From assembly GCA_947034895.1 (NCBI GenBank), contig OX344763.1:39493025-39557024 (forward strand): 64,000 nt of DNA, read 5' to 3'. This DNA is from Rhytidiadelphus loreus. Its lineage: Eukaryota; Streptophyta; Bryopsida; Hypnales; Hylocomiaceae. The notes beneath the pieces were generated by a model, which saw only the letters and a program-made list of their open reading frames with translations, was not told the DNA's origin and did no database searches. Position numbers and translations under genes: made by a program. Below, in pieces: positions 1 through 11,979 of this stretch; within the stretch, counting starts at the first letter, position 1, and each line of letters opens with the position of its first letter.

Positions 1-35
1 ACTTCTGACTCGGGGATTTGATTCTTCTCTTGCAG

Positions 36-108
36 AAATGGAGACGATAGCCAAGTTTTTGTTCAAATACGTGCTCACCTCCTCTCCAATTGCTTTTTAG
101 TTCTATGA
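36..108 (+). CDS. Possible terminal exon fragment, unknown protein
   Basis: A pyrimidine-rich tract ending in TTGCAG at 30-35 looks like a 3' splice site. Downstream, two frames stay open for 20 or more codons: one starts at the ATG at 38 and stops at TAG 98-100; the other enters after one base and reads NGDDSQVFVQIRAHLLSNCF before a TGA at 106-108. The upstream exon lies outside the window, so the phase cannot be decided. I do not recognise the peptide. The downstream 850 bases have no convincing frame and would be 3' untranslated or intergenic sequence. It is equally possible that this is a non-coding exon or chance. Confidence 0.2.
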
Positions 109-954
109 AGAGTATATGGAAGAGGAGGCTTAATTCTAAGCAGGCCGTCCGCTTTACACAAGAGAATTTCCATTTAATCAATCTGACTTCGGTTACCATT
201 CCTAATGTCTAAACTTTTCTTGCATTTTACGGATTTATAAACATGATTGCATGAGGATTGCCTTCCCCAGAGGTGAACTCATGTTGGAACACATATTCTG
301 AGCTTGGGGTCTGTTTCTAAATGTGCATCTCGTGTATCACATTCCCGAACAATATAACTTAGCAAGTAATTTGGAAATGTAACAGGAAGGTTAATCAATA
401 ATTCCATCCTTGCATGGTATGTCCACAATAGAGACTGTCAGAGCTTGCCCACAGTAGAAGGCAATTTTAAAAACTGCATTCTAAGACTCTACGAGGGGGC
501 TAGTACTTTCAGAAAGGAGACTCGCATGGTGCCCAGTTTGGTAGCAAACCTGCTATCATAGTCATTTTTGCAGTTCTGCTGTTTGTTTCTAACTTTGGTC
601 TCATGTGATTTGAAGCCCCAGAATCTTGTCTCAAAGTACTAGCCTGCTTGTATAGATTTCAAATCGTGTATCCAAATCCGCCTCCATTCTCGGAGCACAA
701 GTCTTGAACTCTGACACTGCCCATCTGATAGAGTTGAATCCATTATCTAGAGTATTTTTGGACCTCCTCTCTCTGAAACATGACAAACGTGAACACCAGG
801 GTTGTCAACTGACAGTGTGTTCTGACTCTTGCTTTCGCAGTGAAAAAGCATTATTTTCCTGGAGTTCTGTATATGTTTCATAAATGCTCTATATGGTGCC
901 CAAGGGGATTGAGTAAAGTCTAAAACAAAATTAGGAGGGTGTGATGAAACGTAT
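109..954. other. Less AT-rich presumed transcribed or intergenic stretch, no gene recognised
   Basis: Base composition is more balanced than in the rest of the window and several splice-like motifs occur, for example an acceptor-like CTTTCAG ending at 510 followed by a 28-base open block and GTAGC. No frame is long enough or protein-like enough to annotate. Confidence 0.3.
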
Positions 955-1273
955 ATGAACGCACAGGCTCTCAACAGGTTGCTCGAATCTCAAGATGTGT
1001 GGATAGTGTTTTTGTTGTCAATCTTCGTCCTCATTTTCATGCTGGAGGAGCTTCTGTACGAGCACACGCATTCCCTGTGCCTCTTTTGCATTGTGGACGG
1101 CCTGCTGTACCAGAAGATTTATGACCCTCTGTTTGTCGTGGTGGAGGAGTATTTGTACATCCCGCTGTGTTTGATTGGGGAGGAGCTCTACGATGTCATG
1201 TGTGAAATCATCATTTACGCTCCTCCTTTGCTGCGGGTGAATGATCGTTGGCTCTACCAACATCGCATCCTTT
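955..1273 (+). CDS. Candidate internal exon encoding a hydrophobic, probably membrane-associated segment; unknown protein
   Basis: The + strand is open from an ATG at 955 to a TGA at 1282-1284. Splice signals suggest an exon from about 967 (after CGCACAG) to 1273 (before GTAAGAAT). Over the last roughly 80 codons the third position is almost never A (2 of 81 by eye), whereas the antisense frame, also open (1018-1287), shows no such bias, so I favour the + strand. The peptide has a strongly hydrophobic stretch near residues 21-36 and repeated acidic/aromatic pairs (LLYE, LLYQ, EEYLY, EELY, WLYQ). That would suit a membrane helix followed by amphipathic segments. I do not recognise the family. 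If it ends at 1273, one base is left over, which joins in phase with the block beginning at 2461. A non-coding origin remains possible. Confidence 0.35.
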
Positions 1274-2192
1274 GTAAGAATTGACAACCTCCCCTCTCCT
1301 TTCGTTGTTTAGAGATGTTAGAGCGGCTTTTGATTCCGCAGGTCGAAGCAACTAGTTTTAAACTAGTCCAAGTAACAAGAACGAGCATGAAGAGGTGGCG
1401 TTTACATGGCAAATTATATTTGAGCTAAGAACGTTTCAGGATTCCTCCTTGAGGTGCTTGGACTCTTGTTACCTAAAATGAGTCTCACATGTAATGGATT
1501 GTTTTAAGCGTATTATCTCAACCAAGTTGCCCGTGCTTTTGGTTCAATTTTGAGCTTGTTGCTTTGACTTTTTCAGTCTAAAGTGAACCTTACTCTGATT
1601 GATATCCCAGTTATATCAATTGCTTTTTTTCACTACACTGCTTTACTGATGAATAATGTGTGCCTAATGTAATCATTTGATGTGCTATTGGATCAGGATC
1701 ATGTTGTGCTCATCTTGCGTGCTGCGGCATGGGTTGATTTGAGTTTGATTAGGGATCTGAAAGTGTCATCTACTTAATTGTGATCTCCACTGGTGCGAGC
1801 ACTTCATTGTTGAAACTGGCGAGATGGTCACTACTAACTCAAACCTGTTCCCTCTTTTTTTCGTCCCTTGGAATCTTTAGGAATGGATACCATTAGAAGA
1901 GAGCTTTGTATATTTGGTCCTTGAGTTCAGCAAGTAGTTAACCATTCATGTGTCTTGTTTTCACATAGTTGGCCATTCTAAATCCAGAGTAAGATATTTC
2001 TTGTCATGTAGTACAGCTGTCATTGTGCAAATCCAAAGTTCTTCAGGGGTAATGCAACATGAATACAGGGAATTAAGAGTCTTGGGGGCCAAATAACTAG
2101 GGAAAGTCTTCTCATACTTACATATTCTCCATTTGTGAGAACATAATACATTATTCACTTGAAATGTGGAATTGATTTTGCCTTCCTTACAG

Positions 2193-2260
2193 AGAACTGC
2201 TGATATGACTCATGTGTTGGAGCGACACCTCAGTAATATCCATCTAAATATGCTCTTTAG
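2193..2260 (+). CDS. Candidate short exon, unknown protein
   Basis: A good acceptor (pyrimidine-rich, ending CCTTACAG at 2192) precedes 68 bases open in one frame only, reading RTADMTHVLERHLSNIHLNM and on to LF, with AG followed by GTATTA at the right end. The other two frames stop early. Joined to the block at 2461, the frame continues for about 20 residues (AKIGARNMQRTEVLARMASY) and stops at TGA 2522-2524, which would make this a C-terminal pair of exons. The composition looks like real protein, but I cannot assign a family. The phase left by the exon ending at 1273 would create a stop here, so the two are not directly adjacent in one transcript unless another exon intervenes. Confidence 0.3.
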
Positions 2261-2460
2261 GTATTACTTCAGACTTGCTCTCCAGTAATAATGCCTCTAG
2301 TATGGTTGTCTCCTTTCAATGGTCCATCTCCTTTCACATCCTGGTCTGCAATCATCGATTTGCAACTTACAACATGAAACTATTGCTTTTAACTTGCATA
2401 AAATGCGAGTGCATGTCCATTGTTGTCTGGCTTACTTGCGATGCCTTCAGTGTGTTGCAG

Positions 2461-2541
2461 TGCAAAAATTGGAGCAAGAAACATGCAGAGGACGGAAGTG
2501 CTTGCAAGAATGGCATCCTATTGAGGATGCTCTGCAACGAG
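2461..2541 (+). CDS. Candidate exon with two plausible reading phases
   Basis: The block lies between GTGTTGCAG (ending 2460) and GTAAGGTA (from 2542), both close to plant splice consensus. Entered after two bases, it reads QKLEQETCRGRKCLQEWHPI and continues without a stop, and this phase suits a join from 1273. Entered after one base, it suits a join from 2260 and stops at 2522-2524. Both cannot be constitutive; alternative splicing, or only one being real, would explain it. Continuing the first phase into 2827-2867 stays open. Family unknown. Confidence 0.35.
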
Positions 2542-2826
2542 GTAAGGTATGTAACACCTACTTGCAACTCTTGTCGAAAAGCGTTAATACACAATCTGAA
2601 CATGAGAGTTAAGGGTTAATTTTGGATATACCTACTATCACAAAAAAATACATGTTACCTTGTACTTGAATTCTCTTTCAATGGCCAATAAGACCCAATA
2701 AAGTAGAGGTTACCTAGTAATAGTAACCCTCTCAAATGCTTATTTGGATACTTTTATGTGTACATAACTTACTGGCTTGCTTGCAAACTATTGATCTGAC
2801 TTGTACAATCCAAATATGAATTACAG

Positions 2827-2867
2827 GCAAATATTGCAGTCAATTCTCCTCACGACTCCCGACGAAG
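2827..2867 (+). CDS. Candidate 41-base exon
   Basis: TTACAG ends at 2826 and GTAGAT begins at 2868. Carrying one base over from 2541, the block reads GKYCSQFSSRLPTK and ends exactly on a codon boundary. It is short and judged only by splice signals and phase continuity. The next phase-0 acceptors downstream are at 3271 (ten residues, APFFEWRHPD, then stop) and 3555. Confidence 0.25.
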
Positions 2868-3271
2868 GTAGATCACTCAAATTCAATAGATTTGATGAAT
2901 CTCATGACTTGGGATTTATGAGCATGCTCGTGAGCATGTTAGTAAATCCAAGAGAAAATTAGCACTATTGGTTTCAGATTTTTCGAGCCCTAGGGAATAA
3001 ACTACAAACTTTTGAAGTTAGAGGGGAATCTATTGTTGACTCGACTACTTGGAGTTGGCTACCCTTAATCAAATGCTTGCAATTCCCATTAATCGATTCT
3101 CTAAGAACTCTTTAACGAACTACTACTGATTATTTTCAAAAGCTTGTGTTGGGTTAGAGACTTAGAAGTTTCTACAAGTTGGTGTTAAATCTAGATGTTG
3201 TATTTCAGCTACTGTCACTTTGGGGTGAGGCTACCTCAACTGAATCCTTTTTGTGTTGCTTGTAATCACAG

Positions 3272-3304
3272 GCACCATTTTTCGAATGGAGACATCCCGA
3301 TTGA
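3272..3304 (+). CDS. Possible terminal exon (ten residues then stop)
   Basis: After AATCACAG, frame 0 reads APFFEWRHPD and stops at a TGA. This suits a join from 2867 and would end the protein. A second overlapping frame (3253-3435) is open for 60 codons but shows no recognisable domain. It could equally be intronic. Confidence 0.18.
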   Translation, partial: APFFEWRHPD

Positions 3305-3555
3305 GTCTCCGACTCTGTCCATGCAGTAAGGCTGCTCCTCAACATAACTCACATAACTCTCAGAACTTGCAAAAGCTGGCTACCATTGAAACTCGCCTTA
3401 TTCAAAGAGACTCAGTTGAATGTGAACGTTGCTAATAACATAGATGAAGATTTTCACTGCGTAAAGGACTGCGATGTTGAAAGTATTGCGCTAATTCACA
3501 ACAGCTCAGTTGAGGTTTACTCGAGGATTAATTGCAGCATTCTTTCCTCTTGCAG

Positions 3556-3634
3556 GTGACCATGCCAACCAGTAGTTCGTTACATTTGCGCCAGTTCATT
3601 TCTCGAAGTGGCAATTTGAAATCAATTGATTGCG
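3556..3634 (+). CDS. Candidate exon bounded by strong splice sites
   Basis: The left border is a long pyrimidine tract ending CTTGCAG at 3555; the right border is GCG followed by GTAAGTTT. Only one of three frames is open, phase 0, reading VTMPTSSSLHLRQFISRSGN and on to LKSIDC. This is compatible with a join from 2867. The product is unknown, and no further exon is visible before the repeat complex begins at about 3.8 kb, so the gene, if real, either ends nearby or has been interrupted. Confidence 0.3.
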
Positions 3635-3775
3635 GTAAGTTTCCTAACGTTCTCTATTGCAAGTGAAAGTATCAGAGTAATTAAAGAACATCAATGAAAA
3701 ACCAATCAATAATAGAGGACTTCTTATAAAACATTGTTCTTTACAAAATCACGGAAGTGTATACATAGAGTTCAA

Positions 3776-3829
3776 CAATAGAAAGTGGAATTGCACTTGG
3801 TGGTATTAATGCAATTTCACTTTCTATTG
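3776..3829. repeat. 54-bp hairpin
   Basis: CAATAGAAAGTGGAATTGCA at 3776-3795 is complemented, with one mismatch, by 3810-3829. The loop is 14 bases. It lies just outside the left arm of the large inverted repeat and could be a remnant of a small foldback element. Confidence 0.7.
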
Positions 3830-3892
3830 TGGTAGTAGTGTATTATTAGCATATTAAAAATGTATATTGAATGTGATCTTTGGATATCTTCT

Positions 3893-5040
3893 ATAGTTTG
3901 GAATCTAGCTATTCTTGTACAAGATTTAATTCTAACATCAATACAACTTGTGCAAAGATCTAAATTTGTAAGGATTTCACAGATTTCAAAAGTATATGCT
4001 ACAAATAGCCACTTTAGATTCTCTGGAAGCTAGAGGATTAATCCAACTGAATCCAACAGTTTGAAAGACTTAAAACTAACACATCAAACTTGAAAACTTA
4101 CAAAGATAGTGTCCAGACTGACCCCACATTTGGCAGTCTAGAGTCTAAAGATCTAATCCACTTGAACTAGAAGCTATCACATCAAACTTGAAAGTTAGCA
4201 AAGATAGGCATGACGTAGAATCCAGAGTGACCCCACATTTGGCAGTCTGGAATCTAGATGTCTAATCCACTTTGATTTCTAAATATTTGAAAGACTAGAA
4301 ACTATCACATCAAACTTAAAGCCTACAAAGACACACATATGACGTACTACCGGTATAAAAAGAACCCACAAATAAGAAAGAGTACCATAGAGTCAAACTG
4401 TCCTTGCCTCTGCTCTGTACCAATTTCATAACATAAAAATTTGAATGAAACTATCACATCAAACTTAAAGCCTACAAAGACACATATGATATACTACCGG
4501 TATAAAAAGCAACCCACAAACAAGAATGTGTACCACAGAGTCAAACTGCCCTTGCTCCAACTGTGTACCAATCTCACGATCTCACAATTTTGAATGGACA
4601 ACTGCCCAACCCCAATTGAATGTCAAAGTTGTTTTGTTGAATTGCCCTTGGCCAGAACAAAATTGAATCTCCACAAGTTGTTGTTCTACAAACTTCTACC
4701 AATTATAATTGTACTCAAATTAGAAGTCAAATAATAACAACTCTACATTAAACTCAATACTAACTACTACATTTCTAATGTCTCCAATCTTGAATGATGA
4801 GGCTACCTACATCCATGGTCCTCAAGGACAAAACAACCTACGTACAAAACAAGGATGAAAAATCCACATCCAAAAATGTACTATTCCATCTTTCATCCAA
4901 TCTCCACCCCCAACCCAACATCCCACCCCATGATGGATGCACCGGTAAGAAATCCATCCACCCATCCATTCATCACTAATTTCGTTCGTCCATGATCATT
5001 TCATTCCCACCACCCCTCATCCCGTCCTTGTTTGAAGTGC
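3893..5040 (-). repeat. Left arm of a large inverted repeat
   Basis: The reverse complement of this segment matches 8690-10187 along its whole length with scattered mismatches. Landmarks shared in order are the GTTTGGAAT block near the outer end, the CATCAAACTTGAAA blocks, the ACTACCGGTATAAAAAG block, the CATCCATGGTCCTC block near 4815, and the CCACCCCTCAT block near the inner end. The left arm has its own tandem duplication of about 149 bp (from roughly 4301 and again from 4450). No coding sequence is evident. It may be the long terminal inverted repeat of a decayed transposon or one half of an inverted segmental duplication. Confidence 0.75.
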
Positions 5041-7334
5041 CACACGTCATGTTGCGAGTGGCTGTGAATGTACGTCCAATCGTACATGACCCCTTTCAAA
5101 ACAACTAATAATTCCCTATTGGCACCTGGGATGGATTGATGCCATATATTTTATCATCAAGGCCCCTCACGAGCAGTCAAACCCTAATAATAACTTACAG
5201 ACTGACTCCTCCGCATTAAATGGGGTGCACCTGGATCCTGTGGAATTGTTATTATTAACAGTGGACTTTGAACTCCCCATTTAATACCAACCAAGGCTCT
5301 CTCTGGGCTCTCTCTGGCTCCTCTGGGGTAAAAGGGAATCTTGGGGGAGCAGGGGAATCATGGGAATAATGTCAACCCCAGTCAACACTGACGCTCCTCT
5401 CACACGTACAGTACAATTGTACGATGTGTCTGTACAGTACAGTATCCCATTAATGTAGTGGATAAGCACATGACTCGGGTATATGGTGTACAATACGACG
5501 GAAACATGGGTAGGTATATACGACGTATATATACGGTACTATGGGTTTTGGCCTCCACTGGTTCATTTTATTAGTGTGACCCACGGTAATAGCACACTAA
5601 TCAAATTACTGTGCCTGTGGGTCACACTAATTTTGGAATTATGGGGACACAGATATAAAGTTTAGCAAAAAAAAAAAAATGAAAAAAAAAGAATAATTCC
5701 TAAATGCCCAAGTCTTTTGACGTGTGTGTTTTTCCTATGGATAAACAACATGGGCTTGTAGTTATCCCTAATGAAGCAAATTGGTGTTTGTTTTTTCTCA
5801 AAATCTAACAGTATAGATGTTTAAAGAGCTTACTTATTAGTGTGTGTTCCAATTTTGAGTGTGAAATTGTTGATAGGGATTTTGAGATTATAAGAAGAGA
5901 AATGTAATCATTCTATTTTTAGTATGTTGCCCCTCCCCACAATGTTTGAGAAATTTGCATATAGAAATTTGGGGGGATTAGAGGTGACATGAACAACTAA
6001 AAATTGTGTTAGCACACTAAAATGCACTTCCAAAAATCTTTAAGTTCAAATGAAGAGCTATCAAACTCATTACACAATCCACCTTGCAATTGTTGAAATG
6101 CAATTTTTTTTTTATAAGTAGAAATCGCAATAAGTCCAAATCAACAATTGCATGTTTAACTTTTCAACAATGAAATCATGAAAACACTCTATTCTTTCCA
6201 ATGGGACCATTTTCAAAACAAATGGATCAATACATATAATTTCTTAGATCTCAAATCAAGTGAAATTGGCAAACTTTGCTGAAAGCTAAAAAATGAAGTA
6301 AAATTGGCAAGCTTTATTCTTCACTAATGGTACATATATGCATTTGAGAACCTTTCAAAAATCAAATATTTACTTTTTCAATGAAAAATGAATTGAGCCT
6401 TCAAAATTGCCTATAAAAAAATTTTAAACAATCAAAAGAATTTAAGTACCTACACCAAAATAAGCCTAAAATTCCAATTCAACAATATATGGTTTATTCG
6501 ATAGCCAGGGGTGAATGTAATGGAATCTATATTATCTTCATCGTATCTCAAAATTAAGGCCAAGGTGAATCGCCTCCCTCACTTGTCCCCGATTTTATCC
6601 CCGGAAAAACATTAAAACTTTTTATTTATCATATATGATAAAATTTGCAAACTTTGAATTCATATTTGCAATCAAAGGTCTCAAATTGGCTAGGAGAGGT
6701 GTAGAAGATATTTAAATCAAGCACAAAATAAGGTGGGGTCTTTTTGTACGTTCACCCCAAAATGACTTTGAGAGACAAGCAAGAAGGTCAACCTCAAATA
6801 GTGAGATTATCATTCAACTTTTTCTCCTTTTCATCTGCCTATATTGAAAATTGATCCAAACTTGTCCAATTAGTGGAAGGAAGCTTGCATTTATCAAATT
6901 CTCCCACTAAGTAAACGAAGTTGAATATTTTATGTAAGGGTTAAATTTGGAATTGATTAATTTATTTGGGGGGTCCAAAAGTGTCATGTATCATTTTACA
7001 ATTGGTGTAGGGTGACGTGGACCTCTCAATTTCTAACATTCAATTTTGACACTCCCTTGTTGAATATGACTTTCACGTATAATATTTTATTTGAAGAAAT
7101 GTAATTTTAGGGGTTTCAACAAAAGTCACACCATTTTTGTACTAGAATGTACAATATTCTTATTAAAAAAAATTGGATATTGATTCATCTCAAATTATTC
7201 CTTGATGTACAATTCTCATTAATTATTCAATTTTAGTGAATGTAGGTAATACAAGTCCAAGGTTATGATTTGGACTTTCTAGAAAAATTCATAGGCTCAT
7301 TACCTCAAAATTGTATACTCAATCCATTTCACTT
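5041..7334. other. AT-rich interior between inverted arms, no gene seen
   Basis: Short palindromic sites occur around 5400-5440 and 5571-5630, and there are A-rich runs near 5668-5690. No frame resembles a transposase or any known protein. If the arms belong to one element, its coding core has been lost. Confidence 0.4.
5571..5630. repeat. 60-bp hairpin
   Basis: TTAGTGTGACCCAC at 5571-5584 is complemented by GTGGGTCACACTAA ending at 5630. A further short complementarity lies inside the loop (AGCAC and GTGC). It could be a tiny foldback element. Confidence 0.65.
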
Positions 7335-8690
7335 TGTACTAGTATCAAAAAAAATTTAAAGGATGATTATGTATAATACCTTTGCAAATTACACATTATA
7401 GCATCTTAATACCTAAGTGCCATAGGTAGTAGGCCAACCTTTGTCTAAAAATGGCCTACACAAATGCATTTGATGTCAAATTGTCTTCTTTTAATTCAAC
7501 AAAGTAACTATTGAGTCTTATATGAGATTCAATTGCATACCACTCTTCAATTTTTAATATCATAATGAATAAAGTTGACCAAAATTGTTGAAATGAGTTG
7601 TCTTACACAAAATTTTAGAGATATTTAAAATCCACAATTTTCTACAAGAAGGATTACAAATATTATGTAGGATTACAAAGTGTACAAGCTTAATAGAAAT
7701 ACAATAAATTGTAAAGAATTTGAAACTATCTCATAAGATATATTATCTTCTCAGTGAAAAAGGATTCAAATAAAAGTAATTTGGAAATCAACAAATATGA
7801 ACTTATAAGTTATATGAATTGCACCCTCTCAAGGGATTTTTAACAATTTTTTACCTTTTTCATGCCACAGTGTATCTTTGATTAAGTTTAGTTACTTCAT
7901 TAGGACAATTTTTGAATTTTAATTAATTTTCTTTGAAATTTTCCAAAATAAAATAAATCTTTTGGTTGACGTACTCAAATTCAATCGTGATGTATCTGGT
8001 TTTTCACTTTTTAGAATATTCATATATTTATAGAACCTTCATGTGGCTTCTATTTTGCAATCAATTTGATTAATAAGGTATGGAAATGAGCGTATGGTAG
8101 AGCTTGGTATTCATAGACATTAATAGATCAAAAGAAAGACCAAAAAATATTAGAATAATTTTCCAAATTCGGGGGGTCAAAAAAATCAATATTTTTTAAA
8201 AGGATACATATACAGTGTGTAAAAAAACACTACTAATTATTAGGGTCTTAAGTGAAGATAAAATGACAAGGATTCCTACGTGTCTTAAAATGTATAATGT
8301 TTGATTGTCTCTCGAGTTTCATAACCATAAAAACTTAATGGATTTCATGCTAAAAAACTTGTATAGAGAACTTTGAGAGTCTAAAATGGTAGATTGGATC
8401 ATTTATTCGTTTTATATTGTTTTTTATGCATTTATCTTTTCTATAATTGAATTTTAATTATTCATAATTATATTTCAAAAAAAATAAAACTATATTATTA
8501 GAATATAGTTTTAATATCAATTTTTTATTTTATTTTTATAGATATAATTGAAAATTTACTATTGAAAAAAAAATTACCTACAAATTTCACATTGTCTCTT
8601 TTTACTTCATACTATATATGATAAAGAAATAGCTTTATAAATGTGTACTACAATAGATCTACTTCATCCAAAATGGATGGGCACAAATAA
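7335..8690 (+). repeat. Repeat D, copy 1
   Basis: This segment is repeated in the same orientation at 10187-11260 and, in part, at 13130-13850. A shared landmark is the GTAGTAGGCCAACCTTTG block (near 7426 and 10268), followed by long AT-rich homology and then the CTTCATCCAAAA block near the right end. Copy 1 stops abruptly where the right inverted arm begins, whereas copy 2 continues about 700 bases further. No coding potential. Confidence 0.75.
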
Positions 8691-10187
8691 TATACTTTGA
8701 ACAATTATGGGATTAGGGGTGGTGGAATGAAATGATTATGAACAAATGAAATTACTGATGGATGGATGGATTCCTTATTGGTGCATTCATGGGACGAGAC
8801 TTTAGGTTGGAGGTAGAGATTGGATGAAAGATGGAATAGTACATTTTTGGATGTGGATTTTCATCCTTATTTTGGACATAGGGTTGATTGTCGAGGACCA
8901 TGGATGTAGGTAGCCTCATCATTCAAGTGGAGAAATGGGAAATGTCATAGTTAGTATCGAGTTTAATACACAATTTATGGATTGTCATAATCTAACTCTC
9001 TATTTGAGTACAATTGATAGAAGTTTAAAGAACAACCTAAGGAAATTCAAGTTTGTTTTGGCTAGGGGCGATTTTGGGGGTGTATTTTTGAATGAAAAAA
9101 TAGGTTTGAAATTCAATTGGGTATGGGCAGTTGTTCATTCAAATTGTTGTGTTGTGAAATTGGTACATAAAAGGGGCAGGGACAGTTTGACTCTATAGTA
9201 CACTTTCTTATTTGTGGGTTTCTTTTTATACCAGTAGTATGTCATATGTGTGTCTTTGTAAGCTTTAAGTTTAATGTGACAGTTTGTAGGCTTTCAAATA
9301 TTTAGAAATCAAATGGATTAGACCTTTTGATTCTAGACTGCCAAATGTACAATCACTTTGGACACTACATCACGCCTATCTTTGCAAGCTTTCAAGTTTG
9401 ATGTGATAGCTTCCAGTCTTTCAAGTATTTAGAATCAAGTGTATTAGACATCTAGATTCCAAACTACCAAATGTGGGGTCAATCTGGACACTACATCATG
9501 CCTATCTTTGCAAGCTTTTAAGTTTGATGTGATAGCTTCTAGTTCAAGTGGATTAGACCTTTAGATTCCAAACTATGGCAAATGTGGGGTTAGTCTAGAT
9601 ACTACGTCATGCCTATCTTTGCAAGCTTTCAAGTTTGATGTGATAGCTTCTAGTTCAAGTGGATTAGACCTTTAGATTCCAAACTATGGCAAATGTGGGG
9701 TTAGTCTAGATACTACGTCATGCCTATCTTTGCAAGCTTTCAAGTTTGATGTGATAGCTTCTAGTTCAAGTGGATTAGACCTTTAGATTCCAAACTATGG
9801 CAAATGTGGGGTCAATCTAGATACTACGTCATGCCTATCTTTACAAGCTTTCAAGTTTGATGTGATAGTTTAAGTCTTTTAAACTTTCAAAATTCAGCTA
9901 GATTAATCCTCTAGATTCCAAACTGCCAACATGGATTTTTGATACTACATCATGGGTCTATGTAGACTTTAAAGTTTGATGTGTTAGTTTTAAGTCTTTC
10001 AAACTTTAGTTGGATTAATCCTTTAGCTTCCAAAGGATCTAAAGTGACTATTTGTAGCATATACTTTTGAAATCTATGAAATCCTTACAAATTTAGATAT
10101 TTACACAAATTGTATTGATGTTTGAATTAATCTTGCACAACATCAATTGGTACAAGATTAGCAACATTCCAAACTATTTGTACTATT
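8690..10187 (+). repeat. Right arm of the large inverted repeat, expanded
   Basis: This is the inverted counterpart of 3893-5040. It is about 350 bp longer, mainly because of the 111-bp tandem units at 9373-9990. It sits between direct repeats D1 and D2. An 87-codon open frame at 8935-9198 falls inside and has no counterpart kept open in the left arm, so I do not treat it as a gene. Confidence 0.75.
9373..9990 (+). repeat. Tandem array, 111-bp unit
   Basis: The motif GCCTATCTTTGCAAGCTTT recurs near 9374, 9500, 9611, 9722 and (one change) 9833; the last three intervals are 111 bp, the first about 126. Units contain the GTTTGATGTGATAGCTTCTA and CAAATGTGGGGT blocks. The central units are nearly identical, implying recent expansion compared with the older homology between the arms. 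Confidence 0.85.
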
Positions 10188-11965
10188 TGTACTATTTAAA
10201 GGATGATTTTGTACAATATTTTTGCAAATCACAAATTATAACATCTTAATTCCTAAGTGCCATGGGTAGTAGGCCAACCTTTGCCTTAAAATGGCCTACA
10301 CAAATGCATTTGATTTCAAATTGTCTTCCTATAATTCACCAAAGTAACTATTGAGTCTTATGTGAGATTCAATTCCACCCTACTTGACAAATCTCCATTA
10401 ATATTCAATTTTGTAATCTCAATATTATAATGAACAAAGTTGACCAAAATTGTTAAAATGAGTTGTCCAACACAAAATAGAGATATTTTAAATCCACAAT
10501 TTTCTACAAAAAGGATTCAATATATTATATAGGATACAAAGTATGCAAGCTTAATAGAAATACAATAAATTACAAAGAATTTGAAACTATCCCATAAGAT
10601 ATATTATCTCCTAAGTGAAAAAAGGATTAAAATAAAAGTAATTTGAAGACCAACAAATATGAAATTATAAGCTACATGAGTAGCACCCACTCATATTTTT
10701 TTGAACAATTTTTTTACTTTTCCATATTATTATTTTATATTGAATTTAGGACCTTCATTGGGACAATCCTTGAATTTTAATTAAGTTTCTTTGAAATTTT
10801 CCAAAATAAAATATTTTTTTTTGTTGAAGTACTCAAGTCCAATTATGATATAAAAATGGTTCTTTACTTTAAAATATTCATATATTCAAGGAACCTTCAT
10901 ATGGCTTCTACTTTGCAATCAATTTGACTAATAAGGTATAGAATGAGCATTTGGGGGAGTTTGTATGCAGACATTAAAGGATTAAAACAAAAAAATATTA
11001 TCCTCCTTATAATTGAATTTTAGTTATTCATAATTATATTTAATTTTAATTAAAACCATATTATTAGAATATAGTTTTAATATAAAATTTAAAAATTTGA
11101 TAGATATAATTGAAAATTTACTATTGGAAAAAATAATTTACTTAAAAATTTCACATTGTTCCTTTTCACTTCACTTTATATATAGTAAAGAATTATTTTT
11201 TATAAATATGTACTATAGTAGATCCACTTCATCCAAAATACATGGGTACAAACAATATGTAAAACCTTGAATGTAAGAACAATAAACACACCAACATCAG
11301 AATCTACATACTAATGCAAATTTTGGGAATTATTATACCCAACTAACTTCTTAAATTACAATATGGACCCCCTAAAAAACTTGAAACTTTGAAATATTTT
11401 ATCACAAGCATGTATAAATCTTTAATTTTAAGAATCATTTGTCAATACAACCAATTTGAAAAAGTGTACAATATTATCTTTTGTTACACTTCCATCTTTC
11501 ATATAAAAAATTCTAATTATATGTAACACTTCTTCATACTTTTAAAATTTTATATTAAGACTTTGTTACAAAGTTTTTCTACCATCAAAGTACTTAATAT
11601 TCCAAATGTAGGCTAGAATTTTTGGAATTTTTTTTAATTTATAAATTGGGATGTAATTCATTAGAATAATGTAGATTTGGTGTTCCATTAATTCCACTTC
11701 TATTTTTAAAATCCCAAAATTTGAACTTTTGAAAATTATTATAGTTTACTATTTTCAACACTATTATAGTCCATTCTTTCAAAAAATACTTTGAAATCTT
11801 TCTTAGTCACTCTTCATGAGAATAAAAATGATTTGTTTAGACAATGGACCTTAACAATTCTACAAACCCCTTTAATTATCTTTTAATTAGGTATACAAGC
11901 ACAACTAATAGTTCATATAACTTATAGCATTCGTCTCAAATATAATGCATTAGAGATAGTTCAAT
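10187..11965 (+). repeat. Repeat D, copy 2 (longest)
   Basis: The first 1.1 kb match D1. The stretch from about 10790 onward matches 13130-14550, including the GAAGTACT block, the AATAGTTC-type block and the region ending near AATGCATTA. It is AT-rich and non-coding. Confidence 0.7.
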
Positions 11966-11979
11966 ACATAAATCTTGTT

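Noticed and set aside
8935..9198. 87-codon plus frame in the right inverted arm
   Set aside because: The corresponding frame is not maintained in the left arm, as expected for non-coding repeat.
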